Source of the DNA: CAYMSF01 sp964392985
GTDB lineage: Bacteria > Verrucomicrobiota > Lentisphaeria > Victivallales > Victivallaceae
DNA length: 7,513 nt
Assembly: GCA_964392985.1 (NCBI GenBank)
Contig: CAYMSF010000142.1
Span: 1 to 7,513 of the forward strand
Direction of reading: 5' to 3'
Shown one piece after another: positions 5,891 through 7,513 of this stretch. A program made the position numbers and the translations under genes. A model generated the notes under the pieces. It ran no database searches and was not told where the DNA came from. It saw only the letters and a list, made by a program, of their open reading frames with translations. Position 1 is the first letter of the stretch. Each line of letters begins with the position of its first letter.

Positions 5891-6136
5891 ATTTTCTAAC
5901 CTGGATTATTCACAAAAAATGGATGAAAGACGAAAATATGCTCAAAAAGAAAGATTTTGACAATGCCGCATTCATAGCAGCGCTACGGCGAGGACATCGG
6001 CAAAGACTTTACTTTGAGCAGATTGCAGTATTTCACCATAAGTTTATGAATTATTCAGGCTAAGTTACAATAAAAATATTTTCAAAAAATGACTTTATGA
6101 AACAAAACTTTTACATCCATAAAATAAGGAGTGAGC
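5758..6136. other. Gene-poor stretch before the hydrolase gene
   Basis: No convincing gene is present. A plus-strand frame from a GTG at 5875 to TAA at 6063 could encode about 62 residues (including KKKDFDNAAFIAALRRGHRQ). It has no ribosome site, begins inside the repeated CCCAGAGGA motif and matches no family I recognise. A small stem AGGC-AAA-GCCT lies near 5850-5860. TACAAT at 6066-6071 could be a -10 box for the hydrolase gene, but no good -35 precedes it. The last bases hold the hydrolase ribosome site AGGAG at 6127-6131. Confidence 0.45.
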
Positions 6137-7477
6137 ATGAAAAATGCAGAGAGAAGTCAATCTTTAAATGCTGAAGTAATAAAGATAAATTACGAATTGC
6201 CAGAAATCAATACATGGCGACTTTTCAACAAAAACATCAATCAGCAAAAAATCGTCTGGATGGTGGAATCATGGGAATCCTCAGGCTATCGCTTCGGTTC
6301 AGTATGTATTGATGATGGTTGGACTGAAAGAGGTCTTCTTGGCGATTGGATTCCTGACAAGAAACGTTTTCCAGACTTTAATGGATTGGTCGACTGGATC
6401 CACTCCAAAGGATATGGGGTTCGCCTCTGGGTTGCTCCAGCCCAAATACATGAGGGCACGCTGGCTTATAAAAATCTGTTTCCCAATGATATCCTCAAAA
6501 GTAAATCTGGCGAACACTTTTTCTATCCAGGTTTAGGTACCTGGCGGGTTGATCTTCGTACGGATGCGGGGCGAAAGCATATTACAGAAGTGATGAGCAG
6601 ACTTACGGTGGATTACAAGATAGACGCTTTCAAGGTGGATTTTCCGGCAATCTATGAGTATGATGACGAATTCTACCGCCAAATGGGGTTTGATTTTTCA
6701 ATAGATGAGGCCACGAGAATGACTCCGGACTTTTATAAGATTATTCACGACTCTGTCAAAAAAGAGAATCCGCATGCTAGAATATGCTGCTCAAAAGATA
6801 TCAAAGGATGCGAACCTTTCATTAATGACACTATATGCGGTGATTTGGTAGGAACTGAAAGAACTACAGAAAGTATAGCTGCCATTTGTGGAAAACTGAG
6901 AAATTACGCTAATCCCTATGCGATTACTCCTTGGCTGGAGATGGTCTGGGGTGAAGGTTCCGATTATCCAAATGACTCATTGGAATGGCGTTGCGGATTC
7001 ATCGAATACATGGCATTCAGTGTTAATTATGAGCTAAAATTAGAGCAGAGTTTTATGCCATTTGGATATAAAAATGAAAAACAAATAAGGGCACTCAATA
7101 ATCTCTATGGGGCAAGAAATAAATCTTACAAGGTTCTTTACGCTGGAAGAAGATCTTTCCCTATAAAAGATATGATAAAGGCAGGAGTTGAAGTTGACTC
7201 ATCTACGCGGTTCATCTGTGTGCCAGAGCAAGATGAGACCATAGTTCTTAATACTCAAGAGCTGAAAACAAATTCACTTGATTGGCATTGCAGAAATCTT
7301 TTCACCGGCAGCGAGATTCAATTACGAAGCAGAAATGAATTCTGGGGAGGTGATGGCAATTGGTGTCGTGTCGAATTCGAAGCGCAAGGAGGACAATGTT
7401 ATTTGCTATATCATGAAGGTAAAGCAGACTCATATTTCCACGATCTGCTTAAATCCTCAGTTTTTAATAAAATATGA
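6137..7477 (+). CDS. GH36-like (melibiase-type) glycoside hydrolase, short form
   Basis: This is a predicted alpha-galactosidase-like enzyme of 446 residues with no signal peptide or membrane segment, hence probably cytoplasmic. The TIM-barrel landmarks of clan GH-D are present in order: IDDGW (58-62), GDW (69-71), RFPDFNGLVDWIHSKGYGVRLWVAP (77-101), and DAFKVDFP (163-170), where D168 is the likely nucleophile. A candidate acid/base lies in NDTICGDLVGTE (D231 or D236). Residues about 355-428 form a C-terminal beta domain. Full-length bacterial GH36 enzymes are usually near 700 residues and have an N-terminal beta-sandwich that is absent here, so substrate preference is open; other alpha-glycosidic bonds are possible. 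AGGAG at 6127-6131 with a 5-nt gap supports ATG 6137; the in-frame GTG at 6131 overlaps the ribosome site and is rejected. The frame is intact. Confidence 0.85.
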   Translation: MKNAERSQSLNAEVIKINYELPEINTWRLFNKNINQQKIVWMVESWESSGYRFGSVCIDDGWTERGLLGDWIPDKKRFPDFNGLVDWIHSKGYGVRLWVAPAQIHEGTLAYKNLFPNDILKSKSGEHFFYPGLGTWRVDLRTDAGRKHITEVMSRLTVDYKIDAFKVDFPAIYEYDDEFYRQMGFDFSIDEATRMTPDFYKIIHDSVKKENPHARICCSKDIKGCEPFINDTICGDLVGTERTTESIAAICGKLRNYANPYAITPWLEMVWGEGSDYPNDSLEWRCGFIEYMAFSVNYELKLEQSFMPFGYKNEKQIRALNNLYGARNKSYKVLYAGRRSFPIKDMIKAGVEVDSSTRFICVPEQDETIVLNTQELKTNSLDWHCRNLFTGSEIQLRSRNEFWGGDGNWCRVEFEAQGGQCYLLYHEGKADSYFHDLLKSSVFNKI

Positions 7478-7496
7478 ACAGGAACACTGAATTTAA

Positions 7497-7511
7497 ACTT
7501 TTAATAAAAGT
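7497..7511. terminator. Small AT-rich palindrome after the hydrolase gene
   Basis: ACTTTT (7497-7502) and AAAAGT (7506-7511) form perfect 6-bp arms around AAT, 19 bp after the stop codon. The stem is almost all A-T and the window ends two bases later, so a following T tract cannot be judged. It is a weak terminator candidate at best. Confidence 0.2.
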
Positions 7512-7513
7512 AA

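Noticed and set aside
5875..6063. 62-residue frame with KKKDFDNAAFIAALRRGHRQ
   Set aside because: No ribosome site, starts inside a repeated motif within transposon debris, and no recognisable domain. Kept only as a note in the gene-poor stretch.
6131..6136. GTG at 6131 as start of the hydrolase
   Set aside because: It overlaps the AGGAG ribosome site; ATG 6137 has proper spacing.

Overview
The window looks like an accessory, carbohydrate-use locus from a Lentisphaerota-type bacterium (Victivallis-like). The best evidence is the gene combination: an AraC-family regulator, a pseudopilin with a class III-like signal segment and a C-terminal H-x9-DG motif, and a short melibiase-type (GH36-like) glycoside hydrolase. 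Pseudopilins of this kind are strongly expanded in Lentisphaerota and Planctomycetota. This assignment is inferred from protein style alone; no marker gene is present. Stop codons of the intact genes (TAG, TGA, TAA, TGA) fit the standard code.

Layout, left to right. Positions 1-350 hold no convincing gene, only small dyads. Positions 352-453 hold two head-to-tail copies of a 51-bp unit. An AraC/XylS-type regulator follows (551-1516). Next is an IS630-family element with an apparently intact transposase (1604-2638). After a short non-coding gap comes a second insertion sequence, an IS1634-type IS4-superfamily element, whose boundaries can be fixed to the base: 2848-4568, with 26-bp terminal inverted repeats and a 6-bp target duplication ATACTC on each side. 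Its transposase frame is open from 2986 to 4545 except for an internal TGA and an internal TAG, so it is a pseudogene in an otherwise well preserved element.

Downstream of the second IS is an AT-rich regulatory region (4575-4746). It carries four related direct repeats in a 20-bp register (starts at 4590, 4630, 4650, 4670) leading into a TATACA/TATAAT promoter and a good Shine-Dalgarno sequence in front of the pseudopilin gene (4747-5496). The stretch 5497-6136 is mostly non-coding debris, including a frameshifted fragment of a third, different transposase (5582-5757) and three copies of a CCCAGAGGA(G)CGTG motif. The last gene (6137-7477) is the GH36-like hydrolase, and 7478-7513 holds only a small AT-rich palindrome.

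The most economical reading is a regulator / pseudopilin / hydrolase module all on the plus strand. The phased repeats would be the regulator's binding sites, and two IS elements have landed between regulator and target. The regulator-operator link is inference; the repeats, IS boundaries and nonsense codons are directly visible.
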